Assembly (NCBI GenBank): GCA_012735315.1 | Contig: JAAYHS010000032.1 | Coordinates: 1 to 36,931 of the forward strand | DNA from: Bacillota bacterium | GTDB lineage: Bacteria > Bacillota > UBA4882 > UBA8346 | Direction of reading: 5' to 3' | DNA: 36,931 nt | Shown: positions 16,331 to 26,070 of the stretch, piece after piece | Position numbering within the stretch: position 1 is the first letter of the stretch | Layout: every line of letters starts with the position of its first letter | The notes under the pieces: generated by a model | Seen by the model: only the letters and a program-made list of their open reading frames with translations | The model's database searches: none | Told to the model about the DNA's origin: nothing | Translations under genes and position numbers: made by a program

Positions 16331-17216
16331 TTTTAAATCGGGTTTTGTGGCTTTAGTCGGGCGTCCCAATGTCGGAAAATCCACTTTATTAAATAGCATT
16401 ATCGGGCAGAAGATTACAATCACTTCGGATAAACCTCAGACCACCCGGAACCAATTGCGGGGAATCTTGAACGGTCCGAACTATCAAATAATTTGGGTGG
16501 ATACTCCCGGTTTACACCGGCCTTTGCATCAACTGGGCGTAAAAATGGTTAAGACAGCCCGGAATGCTCTGGCGCACGCGGATCTAATCTTGTGGATTCT
16601 CGACGCCGCCGCCGGGTTCACCTCGGCGGACGGGAAGATCGCTCAATTATTAAGCGGGACCAAGCAGCAGTTGTTTGTGGCTTGGAATAAGATCGACCTG
16701 GTCGCGGCCGGGAAAGAGTTACAGTTGAGCCAATTTGACGGCGAAGTTAAGGGGGTTTTCCGGGTTTCCGCCCTGTCCGGCGCGGGAATCCCGGAATTAA
16801 TCGAGGCCTTGGTCGCGGAATTGCCGTTTGGACCGGCCTATTATCCGCCGGAAATGGTTACCGACCACCCGGAACGATTTTTAGTCGCCGAATATATCAG
16901 AGAACAAGTGTTGCATTTTACCGAGGAAGAAGTACCCCATTCGGTGGCGGTCCGGATCGAGGATTATCAGGAGAGACCGAATGGGATGATTTATATTGCC
17001 GCCACTATTTATGTGGAACGCGATTCCCAGAAAGGAATTATTATCGGCTCCAAAGGCGGCCGTTTGAAAGAGATCGGCGCTCGGGCCAGGGTGGAAATCG
17101 AACAACTGGTCGGCGCTCCGGTATATCTCAATCTTTGGGTCAAAGTTCGTAAAGACTGGCGTAATAGTGAGAAAACGCTCCGTGAATTCGGTTACGGAGG
17201 AGAAGATAATGAATAA
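16323..17216 (+). CDS. era: GTPase Era
   Basis: Era is an essential GTPase that binds 16S rRNA and assists 30S assembly. In 297 aa the G1 motif GRPNVGKS (13-20), the G3 motif DTPG, the G4 motif NKID and a C-terminal KH RNA-binding domain (GIIIGSKGGRLKEIG) are visible. The start at 16323 has TGGAGAAG upstream and overlaps the acetyltransferase gene by 8 bases. recO, the common next gene, is absent; a spoIID-type gene follows with an 8-base overlap. Confidence 0.96.
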   Translation: MTDFKSGFVALVGRPNVGKSTLLNSIIGQKITITSDKPQTTRNQLRGILNGPNYQIIWVDTPGLHRPLHQLGVKMVKTARNALAHADLILWILDAAAGFTSADGKIAQLLSGTKQQLFVAWNKIDLVAAGKELQLSQFDGEVKGVFRVSALSGAGIPELIEALVAELPFGPAYYPPEMVTDHPERFLVAEYIREQVLHFTEEEVPHSVAVRIEDYQERPNGMIYIAATIYVERDSQKGIIIGSKGGRLKEIGARARVEIEQLVGAPVYLNLWVKVRKDWRNSEKTLREFGYGGEDNE

Positions 17217-18540
17217 AGGGTCCGCTGTTTACCGGGGATTGATAATCCTGGCGCTGTTCCTTGTCAGCCTCACTCCCGGACATGCTGCGACCGGGAAGGC
17301 GGCGATGGTTAAAATCGGCCTGGCGCAAAATACCGCAGAGATTAGGCTGGCCGCCGGCGGAGAAACCGCCTTGCTGGACCTGGGCAACGGCGACCCGCGG
17401 GCGCTGCCCTGGCCCGGCGACCAGGCGTTATTTACCGCGATCGGGGAACTGATTTACTTAAATGAGATTCCGGTGGGAAGAGGCCCGCTGTTAGTGGTTC
17501 CCGTCACCGATTTTGTGGTTTGGGACGAGAAGAGATACCGGGGAGAATTAATCATTTTTAATCAAAACGGAACCTTAAATTTGGTTAACCGGCTTTCGCT
17601 GGAGAATTATTTGCGAGGCGTCGTGCCTAAGGAGGTTCCGGCAGGATGGCCGATGGCCGCTTTAAAAGCTCAGGCGATCGCGGCGCGCACCTATACGCTG
17701 GCCAATTCGGAACGGCATCGGAATGACGGTTTTCAGCTATGCGCCACCACCCATTGTCAGGTTTATGAGGGGGTGGACGGGGAACATCCCGAAACCGACC
17801 GGGCGGTTTTGGAAAGCGACGGTTTGGTGATTACTTATAATGGGAGATTAATTTCCGCGGTATACCATGATACTGCGGGAGGCTATACCAAGGACGCCGC
17901 GGAGATCTGGAATTATGAGGTCCCTTATTTAAAACCGGTGCCCGCCTGGGATACCGGTTCCCCCTATAGTCAATGGAACCGGAGCATCGCTTGGGATGAA
18001 TTAAGGACTCAATTGGGCAAGGCTTTTCCGGAATTGGGCAAACTGCGTCAACTGTCGCCGGCCGCCTTCAGCGACGACGGCCGGGTTATCAAACTCAATC
18101 TTCAAGGTGAAGCCGGCGAAAGAGTTATTACCGGGGAGCAGTTCCGGCAGGCAGTCGGGCTGCCCAGTTCGCATATGAAGATCGGGATCGCCTACGGTCT
18201 GGAACCGTTAATCACTTTATGGTGGTTATACGGGCAAAAGAATCCGGCGGCGATTATTTCCGAGCCGGAAGTTCCGGAGCCGGTCATGCAAGAACCGGAA
18301 GCAGCGGGGGAAGTTGCCGATTGGCCCCAGCTGCAGGGAAAGCCGCCGGTCCGGCTGGTAATTAACGGAGCCGGGCGGGGACATGGCGTCGGTTTAAGCC
18401 AATGGGGCGCCAAGCGAATGGCGGAGGCCGGTTATAATGAACGCCAAATTTTGGAACACTTTTATCCGGGCGCTAAATTAAGCAAAATGGGAACCGTTCC
18501 GGATATTGCGGGTGAATTCGTATCAAATGTTAGTAAATGA
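17209..18540 (+). CDS. spoIID: SpoIID/LytB-domain cell-wall protein
   Basis: SpoIID-type proteins are secreted lytic transglycosylases acting on peptidoglycan, best known in forespore engulfment. This 443 aa protein has a signal peptide (residues 1-30, ending PGHAA). The SpoIID domain begins LSLENYLRGVVPKEVPAGWP with KAQAIAARTYTL, and ends with GRGHGVGLSQWGAKRMAEAG and LEHFYPGAKL. A Pro/Glu-rich linker with repeats of EPE, near residues 348-365, interrupts the domain. ATG at 17209 has GGAGGAGAAG upstream. The order spoIID-queA-tgt is familiar in Clostridia. It may be a vegetative LytB-like paralogue rather than SpoIID itself. Confidence 0.88.
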   Translation: MNKGSAVYRGLIILALFLVSLTPGHAATGKAAMVKIGLAQNTAEIRLAAGGETALLDLGNGDPRALPWPGDQALFTAIGELIYLNEIPVGRGPLLVVPVTDFVVWDEKRYRGELIIFNQNGTLNLVNRLSLENYLRGVVPKEVPAGWPMAALKAQAIAARTYTLANSERHRNDGFQLCATTHCQVYEGVDGEHPETDRAVLESDGLVITYNGRLISAVYHDTAGGYTKDAAEIWNYEVPYLKPVPAWDTGSPYSQWNRSIAWDELRTQLGKAFPELGKLRQLSPAAFSDDGRVIKLNLQGEAGERVITGEQFRQAVGLPSSHMKIGIAYGLEPLITLWWLYGQKNPAAIISEPEVPEPVMQEPEAAGEVADWPQLQGKPPVRLVINGAGRGHGVGLSQWGAKRMAEAGYNERQILEHFYPGAKLSKMGTVPDIAGEFVSNVSK

Positions 18541-19549
18541 TTTCGATTATCAATTACCTCCCGAACTGATCGCGCAGCGCCCGGTGGAACCTAGAGACAG
18601 TTCGCGTTTACTGGCGCTTGACCGTTCGACTAAAACCATCTCCGACCGGATCTTTAGCGAGCTTCCCTCCCTATTGGAGTCCGGGGATTTATTGGTCTTC
18701 AACGATACCAAGGTAATTCCGGCCCGCTTATTCGCGACTAAGGAAGGCGGTAGCGCCCGGATCGAAGTTTTTCTGTTAAAACAAGTCGAGGGCTCGCGTT
18801 GGGAATGTTTGGTTCGTCCGGGCAAACGGGTCAAACCGGGCGTCAAATTACAGTTCGAAGATGGGGTTGCCGGATCGGTTCAAGAAACCACTCCGGCCGG
18901 GGGGAGGATTATCGAGTTCCCGCGGGAGATTGATTTCCGGGAGTGGCTGGAGCGCACCGGCCAGGTGCCTTTGCCGCCTTACATCACCGCGCCGATCGCT
19001 GATCCGGAACGATATCAGACGGTTTATGCCCAAGTAGAAGGTTCGGTCGCGGCGCCAACGGCGGGACTCCACTTCACCGAAGCCCTCTTTCAAGAACTGG
19101 AAAGACGCGGGGTTCAGCGTGGTTTTTTAACGCTCCATGTCGGTTTGGGAACTTTTCGGCCGGTAAAGGTGGAACGGGTCGAAGATCATCAAATGCACGC
19201 CGAGGCTTTTACGCTGCCGGCGGAATTGGCGGAACGGATCGCGGCCACCAAAAAAGCGGGTAAGCGGGTAATCGCGGTCGGCACCACCGTGGTCCGGGTT
19301 CTGGAGTCTCAGACCGACGCCTCCGGATGTTTACGCGCCGGTTCCGGAGAGACCGCCGTTTTTATTTACCCCGGCTACCGGTTCAAGACGGTTGACGCCT
19401 TAATCACCAACTTTCATTTGCCGCGTTCCACGCTGTTAATGCTGGTGGCGGCTTTCGCGGGCCGTGAATTCGTGCTGGCCGGTTATGACCATGCGGTAAA
19501 GAATAATTACCGGTTTTTTAGTTTCGGGGATGCGATGATCATTCTATGA
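18527..19549 (+). CDS. queA: S-adenosylmethionine:tRNA ribosyltransferase-isomerase QueA
   Basis: QueA transfers and isomerises the ribosyl part of SAM onto preQ1 in tRNA to give epoxyqueuosine. The 340 aa protein starts MLVNDFDYQLPPELIAQRP, as the family does, and carries LLVFNDTKVIPARLF, SVAAPTAGLHFTE and LITNFHLPRSTLLMLVAAFA. The ATG at 18527 gives this standard N-terminus; the start overlaps spoIID by 14 bases and lacks a strong ribosome binding site, suggesting coupled translation. tgt follows, completing the pathway pair. Confidence 0.95.
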   Translation: MLVNDFDYQLPPELIAQRPVEPRDSSRLLALDRSTKTISDRIFSELPSLLESGDLLVFNDTKVIPARLFATKEGGSARIEVFLLKQVEGSRWECLVRPGKRVKPGVKLQFEDGVAGSVQETTPAGGRIIEFPREIDFREWLERTGQVPLPPYITAPIADPERYQTVYAQVEGSVAAPTAGLHFTEALFQELERRGVQRGFLTLHVGLGTFRPVKVERVEDHQMHAEAFTLPAELAERIAATKKAGKRVIAVGTTVVRVLESQTDASGCLRAGSGETAVFIYPGYRFKTVDALITNFHLPRSTLLMLVAAFAGREFVLAGYDHAVKNNYRFFSFGDAMIIL

Positions 19550-19561
19550 GAGGAGAGAATA

Positions 19562-20852
<1,291 letters not shown>

Positions 20853-20866
20853 TTCGAGGATGTCCC

Positions 20867-20953
20867 GTTCCGGGTTCCGCATTCATCGTTCCGAGTAAAA
20901 CTGGAGCAAGATCGAAGAACCGAAGTTCAAAAACCAAATACGGAACGCGGAAC
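20867..20953. repeat. GTTCCGGGTTCCGC-type inverted repeat between tgt and yajC
   Basis: GTTCCGGGTTCCGCATT (20867-20883) and AATACGGAACGCGGAAC (20937-20953) pair at 15 of 17 positions. A third, half word (TCGTTCCGAG) lies at 20886. No T run follows. It is another short dispersed-repeat type rather than a plain terminator. Confidence 0.6.
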
Positions 20954-21065
20954 TATGGGTCCGGGAACTAGACCCAAAATCATCGGTTTATCCTATTTTA
21001 ATCATTGAAAAGGGAAATAATCTTTAATGTCGAATAAGTGAAGGATTAAAAGGGGGTGTGGAGTG

Positions 21066-21365
21066 ATGAATTGGATTTTAGCCGCTGCGCAGCAGACCGC
21101 GCCTCAAGGCGGCGGGCTTCAGTTTTTGGTTTCCATGGCATTGGTCTTTGTGGTCTTTTGGTTTTTAATGGTTATGCCCCAGCGAAAACAACAAAAGCAA
21201 CGCCAGGCCATGCTCAGCAATTTAAAAAAAGGGGATAAAATAGTGACCATCGGCGGTATTCACGGTGAAATCGTCGAACTCGACGATGAAGACATCAAAT
21301 TGAGAGTCGCCGATAAAACGGAGATTAAATTCACCCGGAACGCCGTCGCTAGAGTAAAGAGCTGA
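21066..21365 (+). CDS. yajC: Preprotein translocase accessory subunit YajC
   Basis: YajC is a small single-span membrane protein that associates with SecDF and the SecYEG channel. The 99 aa protein has one membrane helix (about residues 19-38, FLVSMALVFVVFWFLMVMP) followed by QRKQQKQRQAM and the conserved LKKGDKIVTIGGIHGEI. ATG at 21066 is preferred over GTG one codon upstream, with AGGGGGTG at 21051. It lies upstream of secD and secF, but a terminator and a small gene come in between. Confidence 0.94.
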   Translation: MNWILAAAQQTAPQGGGLQFLVSMALVFVVFWFLMVMPQRKQQKQRQAMLSNLKKGDKIVTIGGIHGEIVELDDEDIKLRVADKTEIKFTRNAVARVKS

Positions 21366-21392
21366 AAAGAGAGTCCAGGCTCTCTTTTTTTG
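21365..21392 (+). terminator. Intrinsic terminator after yajC
   Basis: AAAGAGAG (21366-21373) pairs with CTCTCTTT (21380-21387) and a run of T follows. It would separate yajC from the downstream secDF genes, at least in part. Confidence 0.85.
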
Positions 21393-21574
21393 TGAGAACG
21401 GGCAAAGGTCCGATTAATGATCCGTTTAAAAGTTGATTCGACCGCTACTCCACTGGTTTCGCTTCAACATATACTGCTGAGAAAACACGCGGCCGTTTTT
21501 GGTTGTCGCCTTGCAATCGAAACTAATTATTCCAATAGCGGTTTGAACTACCGTTTCGATAGCATTTACTATAA
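21393..21574. other. Gene-free stretch with nested inverted repeats
   Basis: No gene is seen here. ATCGAAAC (21516-21523) and GTTTCGAT (21553-21560) form an 8-bp inverted repeat. A smaller CGGT/ACCG pair at 21539-21553 overlaps its right arm, so the two are alternatives. The structure ends 15 bases before a perfect-consensus promoter, so an operator role is possible but unproven. Confidence 0.4.
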
Positions 21575-21603
21575 TTGACAAGTGTTATTGAAACCGATAT
21601 AAT
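21575..21603 (+). promoter_or_regulatory. Perfect-consensus sigma-A promoter
   Basis: TTGACA (21575-21580), a 17-base spacer and TATAAT (21598-21603) match the consensus at all twelve positions with optimal spacing. The start of transcription would be near 21610. Confidence 0.85.
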
Positions 21604-21609
21604 AAAATA

Positions 21610-21658
21610 GTCGTTTTGTGAGGATTCCGCCCTAAACTTGGGTCAGGCGGGCTTTTTT
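21610..21658 (+). ncRNA. Candidate short RNA or attenuated leader
   Basis: From the predicted start near 21610, only about 49 nt are made before a GC-rich hairpin (CCGCC 21627-21631, GGCGG 21646-21650) and a six-T run (21653-21658). The product would be a very abundant tiny RNA, or a leader whose terminator controls the 21701 gene and perhaps secDF. It matches no RNA family I recognise. Confidence 0.5.
21627..21658 (+). terminator. Intrinsic terminator of the short leader
   Basis: A five-base-pair GC stem, extended by one T-G pair, encloses a 14-base loop and is followed by CTTTTTT. An alternative smaller CCC/GGG pairing inside the loop region (CCCTAAACTTGGG) could compete with it. Confidence 0.75.
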
Positions 21659-21700
21659 AGTTATCTATCGATGATCATGATCAGCGCGGGGGGATGATCG

Positions 21701-21889
21701 ATGTTTGTAATTATTACGGTTATAGTTATATTGATTATTTTTGCATTTTTGGCTATCATAGCCATTAAAGCTGAAAAGGCGGTTGAAGCAAAAGCGAAAA
21801 GCGAACGGGAAGCGCGGCTTAAGTCCGCCAAGGACGTTAAACCCAAAGAAGTTAAACCCAAGACGGCTGCTAAATCAAAGAAAAAATAG
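21701..21889 (+). CDS. Small membrane protein with Lys-rich tail
   Basis: This predicted 62 aa protein has one N-terminal hydrophobic helix (residues 2-22, rich in Ile and Val). A charged, Ala/Lys-rich tail follows (KAEKAVEAKAKSEREARLKS, then KPKEVKPKTAAKSKKK). By the positive-inside rule the tail would be cytoplasmic. ATG at 21701 has GGGGGGATG upstream. It sits between yajC and secD, downstream of a very strong promoter and a terminator. I do not recognise a family; a role near the Sec machinery is only a guess from position. Confidence 0.55.
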   Translation: MFVIITVIVILIIFAFLAIIAIKAEKAVEAKAKSEREARLKSAKDVKPKEVKPKTAAKSKKK

Positions 21890-22003
21890 CTTGCAGTCAG
21901 CTTGCCGACTACCATCTATTTCTGCTCAAGTTATCGGAGCATTTTGAGATAGTCGGTTTGGAATTATGGGCGACGAAATTTTGTGGATAAGGGGGAGACT
22001 GAT

Positions 22004-23524
22004 TTGAGACACGATTTGCGCTGGAAAGGGGCGCTGATTTTAATCGCGATTTTAATCTTTGCCCTATTAATCAGTCCGGTTGGAACTAAGATTTTTAAGG
22101 GAGCTCCAATTAGACAAGGGTTGGACTTGCAGGGCGGCATCGAGTTGTTGCTAACCCCGGATTACCGGCTGGGGGTGAGCGCTCTTTCCAAATTAAGAGA
22201 CGAATTGTTAACCAAATTAAATGAGGCCAATATTAACGTTCAAGCCTCATATCTCGGTACTTTGGACGGGGATCGTTATGAAGGATTGCGGTTTAGTTTC
22301 GCCAACGAAAGCGACCTCCAACGCGCCAGGAATTTGGGGGTTTTCCCGCAACAATATCAGTTAAACGCCTTTGGGGAGACTAAAAGGCTTAATTTTAAAC
22401 CGGAAATTAAGGGGAACGCTATTGAACTAACTGTGCTGCAAAGCGCCGATGATTTCCCCAAAGATTCCCTGAAGCGATCCTTGGCGATTATCAGCAACCG
22501 GATTAATGAAGCCTCGCATGGGATGGCCGAGGCCGATGTCCGGTTGGACGAAGGCAAGAACCGGATTCATGTCCAGTTGCCCGGCATTAAAACCCTTCAG
22601 GAAGCTAAAAGCCTAATTACGGCTACCGGACGGTTGACTTTCCGGATTAATAACCGGATCGTACTCGACGGTACCTATCTTCAGGATGTGCGGGTGAACT
22701 TCGACCAAACCCGGCGGAGTTGGGTGATCGCTTTTCAATTCAAGGGCGACGGAGCTAAGCAACTGGCAAAGATCACCACTGAAAACCAGAAGAAACAAAT
22801 GGCGGTTTATTTGGATGAAACCTTGTTGATGGACCCGATCATCGACGAACCGATTCCCAATGGGGAAGGGATAATCACTCTGGGCGGCACGCCCAAGAGT
22901 GAAGTTGAACGCTACGCCTTATTAATGAAGTCGGGCGCTCTGCCGATCTCGCTGCGGGTGGTCCAATCGACTCAAGTCGCTCCGACCTTGGGTGATGAAA
23001 TAGTGAAGCAGAGCTTGGTCGCGGGGATAGTGGGAATCATTTTGGTGGTAGCCTTCATGATTCTCTTTTACGGTATACCGGGAATGCTGGCCGATGTAGC
23101 CTTGGGGTGTTACGCGGTTTTCGTTTTGGGACTGATCGCTTTATTGCGCGGCGTGTTAACCCTTCCCGGAGTCGCCGGCGTGGTTTTGGGTGTAGGGATG
23201 GCGGTTGATGCCAATGTGATCATTTTTGAACGGATCAAAGACGAGATCCGCAACGGCAAACGGGTGCGTCCGGCTGTGCAATCCGGATTCGAGCGCGCCT
23301 TTGTCACCATTCTGGACTCGAATATTACCACCTTGATCGTGGCCGTAGTGCTCCTTTTCTTGGGGAGCGGACCGGTTCAGGGTTTTGCGATGACTTTAGC
23401 CATCAGTATTTTGGTGAGTATGTTCACGGCTATCGTCGTCACCCGGTTGTTATTGGAATGGTGGATTGACCACGATCCCGACCGTTACGCCAAATATTTC
23501 GGGGTCAAGGAGGTTGTGGAATAA
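22004..23524 (+). CDS. secD: Protein translocase subunit SecD
   Basis: SecD with SecF uses the proton motive force to complete protein export through SecYEG. The 506 aa protein has one N-terminal helix, the QGLDLQGGIELLL motif, a large periplasmic domain (about residues 55-320) and five more helices with the RND motif GVGMAVDANVIIFERIKDEI. TTG at 22004 is chosen since GGGGGAG lies 6 bases before it; the GTG at 21983 precedes that site. Its stop overlaps the secF start by one base (TAATG). Confidence 0.94.
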   Translation: MRHDLRWKGALILIAILIFALLISPVGTKIFKGAPIRQGLDLQGGIELLLTPDYRLGVSALSKLRDELLTKLNEANINVQASYLGTLDGDRYEGLRFSFANESDLQRARNLGVFPQQYQLNAFGETKRLNFKPEIKGNAIELTVLQSADDFPKDSLKRSLAIISNRINEASHGMAEADVRLDEGKNRIHVQLPGIKTLQEAKSLITATGRLTFRINNRIVLDGTYLQDVRVNFDQTRRSWVIAFQFKGDGAKQLAKITTENQKKQMAVYLDETLLMDPIIDEPIPNGEGIITLGGTPKSEVERYALLMKSGALPISLRVVQSTQVAPTLGDEIVKQSLVAGIVGIILVVAFMILFYGIPGMLADVALGCYAVFVLGLIALLRGVLTLPGVAGVVLGVGMAVDANVIIFERIKDEIRNGKRVRPAVQSGFERAFVTILDSNITTLIVAVVLLFLGSGPVQGFAMTLAISILVSMFTAIVVTRLLLEWWIDHDPDRYAKYFGVKEVVE

Positions 23525-24483
23525 TGGACTTAATGAAATACAAGTGGTTCTATATCGGCGGCTTTTTAGCGATAATGTTATTGTGTGCGGTATTGCTGTT
23601 CGTCAATCCCTATAACGATTGGGGACGAAAACCCGGTTCCGCTTTGAATCTGGGAATTGACTTTACCGGGGGCACCAAGATTTATTTTCCCGTGGACCGT
23701 CCGGTAACCTCGGATGAAGTGGCGCAAGTATTGAAATCGATCGAATTGCCGGATTTCAGATATAACCCGCCTCAACCGAATCAGTACGTTGATTCCAGCG
23801 GGGTCATCCGCCACCAAGTCTTAGTCTACACCAGATTCTTGAACGATACCGAACAAGAAATCGTGGTCGACGCCCTTGAAGCCAAGTTTGGAAAAGCCGA
23901 ACAAGAGCAGGGGCTAGATATTACCAGAGTTGATCCGTTAATCGGCGCGGAATTGTTGACCAACTCCACGATCGCGGTCTTAATCGCCATCGCTTTGATG
24001 CTGGTTTATATCTGGTTTAGGTTTGAATTGCTCTCCGGTTTCGCGGCGATCCTCGCCTTAATACACGACTCCTTGGTGGTGATGGGGGCTTTCGCGCTTT
24101 TCGGCATGGAAGTCAACGCTACAATGATCGCCGCTATTTTAACGGTAATCGGGTATTCGATCAATAATACGATCGTAGTCTTCGACCGGATCCGCGAAAA
24201 TCTCAAATCAAAGCGCCGCGAGACGACTTTTTCGGAAGTGGCCAATGACAGTACCCTACAGACTTTCCGCCGTTCGTTAAATACCAGTATTACAACGGTA
24301 TTGGCGATTTTGGTGTTGTTCATCACTGTTCCGAATTTGCGGGAGTTATTATTCGCGTTAATCGTCGGATTGACCGCCGGAACCTTCTCCTCGCTCTTTT
24401 TGGCCGGTCCCATTTGGGCGGTTATTAAAGATTGGCGGGACAAGAAGCGATATACGCCGAAAACGGCCAACGCCGTTCGTTAA
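23524..24483 (+). CDS. secF: Protein translocase subunit SecF
   Basis: This is the partner of SecD in the export motor. The 319 aa protein has one N-terminal helix, GIDFTGGTKIYF (about residues 45-56), a short periplasmic domain, and five helices with the RND signature IGYSINNTIVVFDRIRENL and the region RRSLNTSITTVLAILVLF. The one-base overlap with secD suggests coupling. A terminator follows at once, closing the operon. Confidence 0.95.
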   Translation: MDLMKYKWFYIGGFLAIMLLCAVLLFVNPYNDWGRKPGSALNLGIDFTGGTKIYFPVDRPVTSDEVAQVLKSIELPDFRYNPPQPNQYVDSSGVIRHQVLVYTRFLNDTEQEIVVDALEAKFGKAEQEQGLDITRVDPLIGAELLTNSTIAVLIAIALMLVYIWFRFELLSGFAAILALIHDSLVVMGAFALFGMEVNATMIAAILTVIGYSINNTIVVFDRIRENLKSKRRETTFSEVANDSTLQTFRRSLNTSITTVLAILVLFITVPNLRELLFALIVGLTAGTFSSLFLAGPIWAVIKDWRDKKRYTPKTANAVR

Positions 24484-24485
24484 AC

Positions 24486-24545
24486 AAAAAAGAGGCTGTT
24501 TCCAAATGAGGAATTTGGCGACAGCCTTTTTTATTTCGATAAATT
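24486..24545 (+). terminator. Intrinsic terminator after secF
   Basis: GGCTGT (24494-24499) pairs with ACAGCC (24531-24536) and, inside, CCAAAT (24502-24507) pairs with ATTTGG (24513-24518). TTTTTT follows directly, and a matching A run precedes, so it may work in both directions. Confidence 0.85.
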
Positions 24546-24628
24546 AGGGGAGCGAACGGATTTTTGGGAAAGGATTATTAATCCGGAGGTGGAATTAGTA
24601 ATCAGGAAATCGAAGGGAGTATCTAATT

Positions 24629-24919
24629 ATGGAAGACAACAAAGTAGCGGTTTTACTTGAACAACTACTTTCGGAGTTTCGGACCTTTGGGGAAGGCCTG
24701 CAAATAGTTCAAAATGAACAGGGAGAACAGAGACGAATTCTTAACGGGTTGGTTGACGACATGGATATTGTTAAACCTACACTTAAGTGCCTAACTTCGG
24801 ATATGGATGTTCTAAAACCATCTTTGGCAAAGATTAATAATCGGCTTGATTCCATTGAGAATGAAATCATCAAACTAAGCCCGGGGTCGGAAGAGGTATT
24901 TTTGAAAGAAGTTAAATGA
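24629..24919 (+). CDS. Small coiled-coil protein of unknown function
   Basis: This 96 aa protein shows heptad-like spacing of hydrophobic residues throughout (LLEQLLSEFRTFGEGLQIVQ, later LAKINNRLDSIENEIIKL). There are two near-repeats in the middle (DDMDIVKPTLKCLTS and SDMDVLKPSLAKINN), suggesting an internal duplication of 16 residues. There is no signal peptide or membrane segment. ATG at 24629 has GAAGGGAG upstream. Flanking terminators on both sides mark it as a single-gene unit. It resembles small coiled-coil proteins common in Firmicutes, without known function. Confidence 0.65.
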   Translation: MEDNKVAVLLEQLLSEFRTFGEGLQIVQNEQGEQRRILNGLVDDMDIVKPTLKCLTSDMDVLKPSLAKINNRLDSIENEIIKLSPGSEEVFLKEVK

Positions 24920-24931
24920 TCTGTGAGAACT

Positions 24932-24964
24932 AAAAAAGAGAGGAATCAACAAGATTCCTCTTAT
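24932..24964 (-). terminator. Intrinsic terminator of the TPR membrane protein gene
   Basis: On the minus strand AGAGGAATC-TTGTT-GATTCCTCT is followed by CTTTTTTAG (plus positions 24932-24962). The same hairpin may also end the coiled-coil gene read from the other side, though with a poorer T run. Confidence 0.85.
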
Positions 24965-24974
24965 CAGTTTCAAT

Positions 24975-25802
24975 TCATTTCTTTCTTTTTTTCAAGGCCC
25001 GTTCCAACCATTCCTCGGCTTCTTCCTTGCTGACGTCGGAGAGGAGAGGGTCTTCGGTGATCCGCTCTACCGCCGTTTGTAAATGGGTGATCGCCGAGTC
25101 GAACTCGCCCAGTTCCAGTTCGGCGCGGCCGAGCCAATAAAAGGATTCCACCGGCCATTTCAAGCGTTCAATCACCCAGAGATAGTCGTCTTTCGCCTGT
25201 TGATATTCGCCCATCAGAAAATGAGTTTTGGCTATAATCAAAACCGGTTCCATGGCGGAGAGATCGCCGGTCCGGGCTTGTTCCGCGTATTCCAAAGCTT
25301 CCTGGAAGCGCTTTTGGTCGAGATGGATTAAAGCCAGATTCGTGAAAACTTTTAGGGGAGCGAACCCTTTTTGACGCAAAACTTCGAAAAGCGGCAGCGC
25401 TTTTTCGACATCCCCCGCGGCGCGGTAGGCCTCGGCAAGCCAAAGCCGATTCTGGTCATGGTTGCGCGGCGGCGCGAGTTCAACGGCTTGCTCCAGTAAT
25501 GGGATGGCCTCCGCCCATTGTTTGCGACGGGCGTAGTTTAGACCGAGCGTTAGATAGGGGTGGTGAACCGACGGCCGGCAAGAAACCGCTTTCCCCAACA
25601 AGCGTTCGACCCAAAGGGGATTGGGCGTGAATAACGCTGCGTAATTCCAGAAAACGCCGGGCGCAGTCAGATAAACCAAACCGATCCAACCCAAAAAACC
25701 CAAGCCGAATATCGGCCAACCCGGCCTGAGAATGACCGCGATTATTATCCAGAGCAATAATATCAGGGACAAGTTGGATTCCCAAATTTTTTTAAGATTC
25801 AT
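24975..25802 (-). CDS. Membrane-anchored TPR protein
   Basis: The 275 aa protein has two N-terminal membrane helices (about residues 11-27 and 29-46) followed by about five TPR-like units: LTLGLNYARRKQWAEAIPLL, WLAEAYRAAGDVEKALPLF, NLALIHLDQKRFQEALEYAE, AKTHFLMGEYQQAKDDYLWV and WLGRAELELGEFDSAITHLQ. TPR units bind partner proteins; the partner is unknown. ATG at 25802 is chosen because GGGAGG lies 9 bases upstream, inside the region of an earlier in-frame ATG. It has its own promoter and terminator, so it is monocistronic. Confidence 0.82.
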   Translation of the reverse strand: MNLKKIWESNLSLILLLWIIIAVILRPGWPIFGLGFLGWIGLVYLTAPGVFWNYAALFTPNPLWVERLLGKAVSCRPSVHHPYLTLGLNYARRKQWAEAIPLLEQAVELAPPRNHDQNRLWLAEAYRAAGDVEKALPLFEVLRQKGFAPLKVFTNLALIHLDQKRFQEALEYAEQARTGDLSAMEPVLIIAKTHFLMGEYQQAKDDYLWVIERLKWPVESFYWLGRAELELGEFDSAITHLQTAVERITEDPLLSDVSKEEAEEWLERALKKRKK

Positions 25803-25825
25803 CGTCAAACCTCCCATCTGAAATA

Positions 25826-25853
25826 ATTATAACAAAACTTGTAATCAACGCAA
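25826..25853 (-). promoter_or_regulatory. Promoter of the TPR membrane protein gene
   Basis: On the minus strand TTGCGT (25853-25848) is followed after 16 bases by TATAAT (25831-25826), with TG one base before the -10 (TGTTATAAT), an extended -10 element. It lies about 25 bases before the start codon. Confidence 0.7.
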
Positions 25854-26070
25854 GTAACGGCAGGTGAAAATAAAAGACCGCCGGGAAGGTAAAATCGGCG
25901 GCGGGACGAATTTAATCAATAGAATCATCGTTAATCGTCGGCCGTTCGGGTGGAACTCGGCGTTATGGAATCATCAAGGCTATAACTTTATGAGTTTCAT
26001 TTAAGCGGGGGAGCGGTTGATCCTGTCACGCGTTCCGAAAACCGGGCGGGGCTATTTTGAGGTGAGTAAA

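Noticed and set aside
25930-25980. T-box leader suggested by GGGTGGAACTCGGCG
   Set aside because: The T-box antiterminator sequence needs GGTGGNACCGCG, which this lacks. No terminator follows and the downstream gene is not aminoacid or tRNA related.
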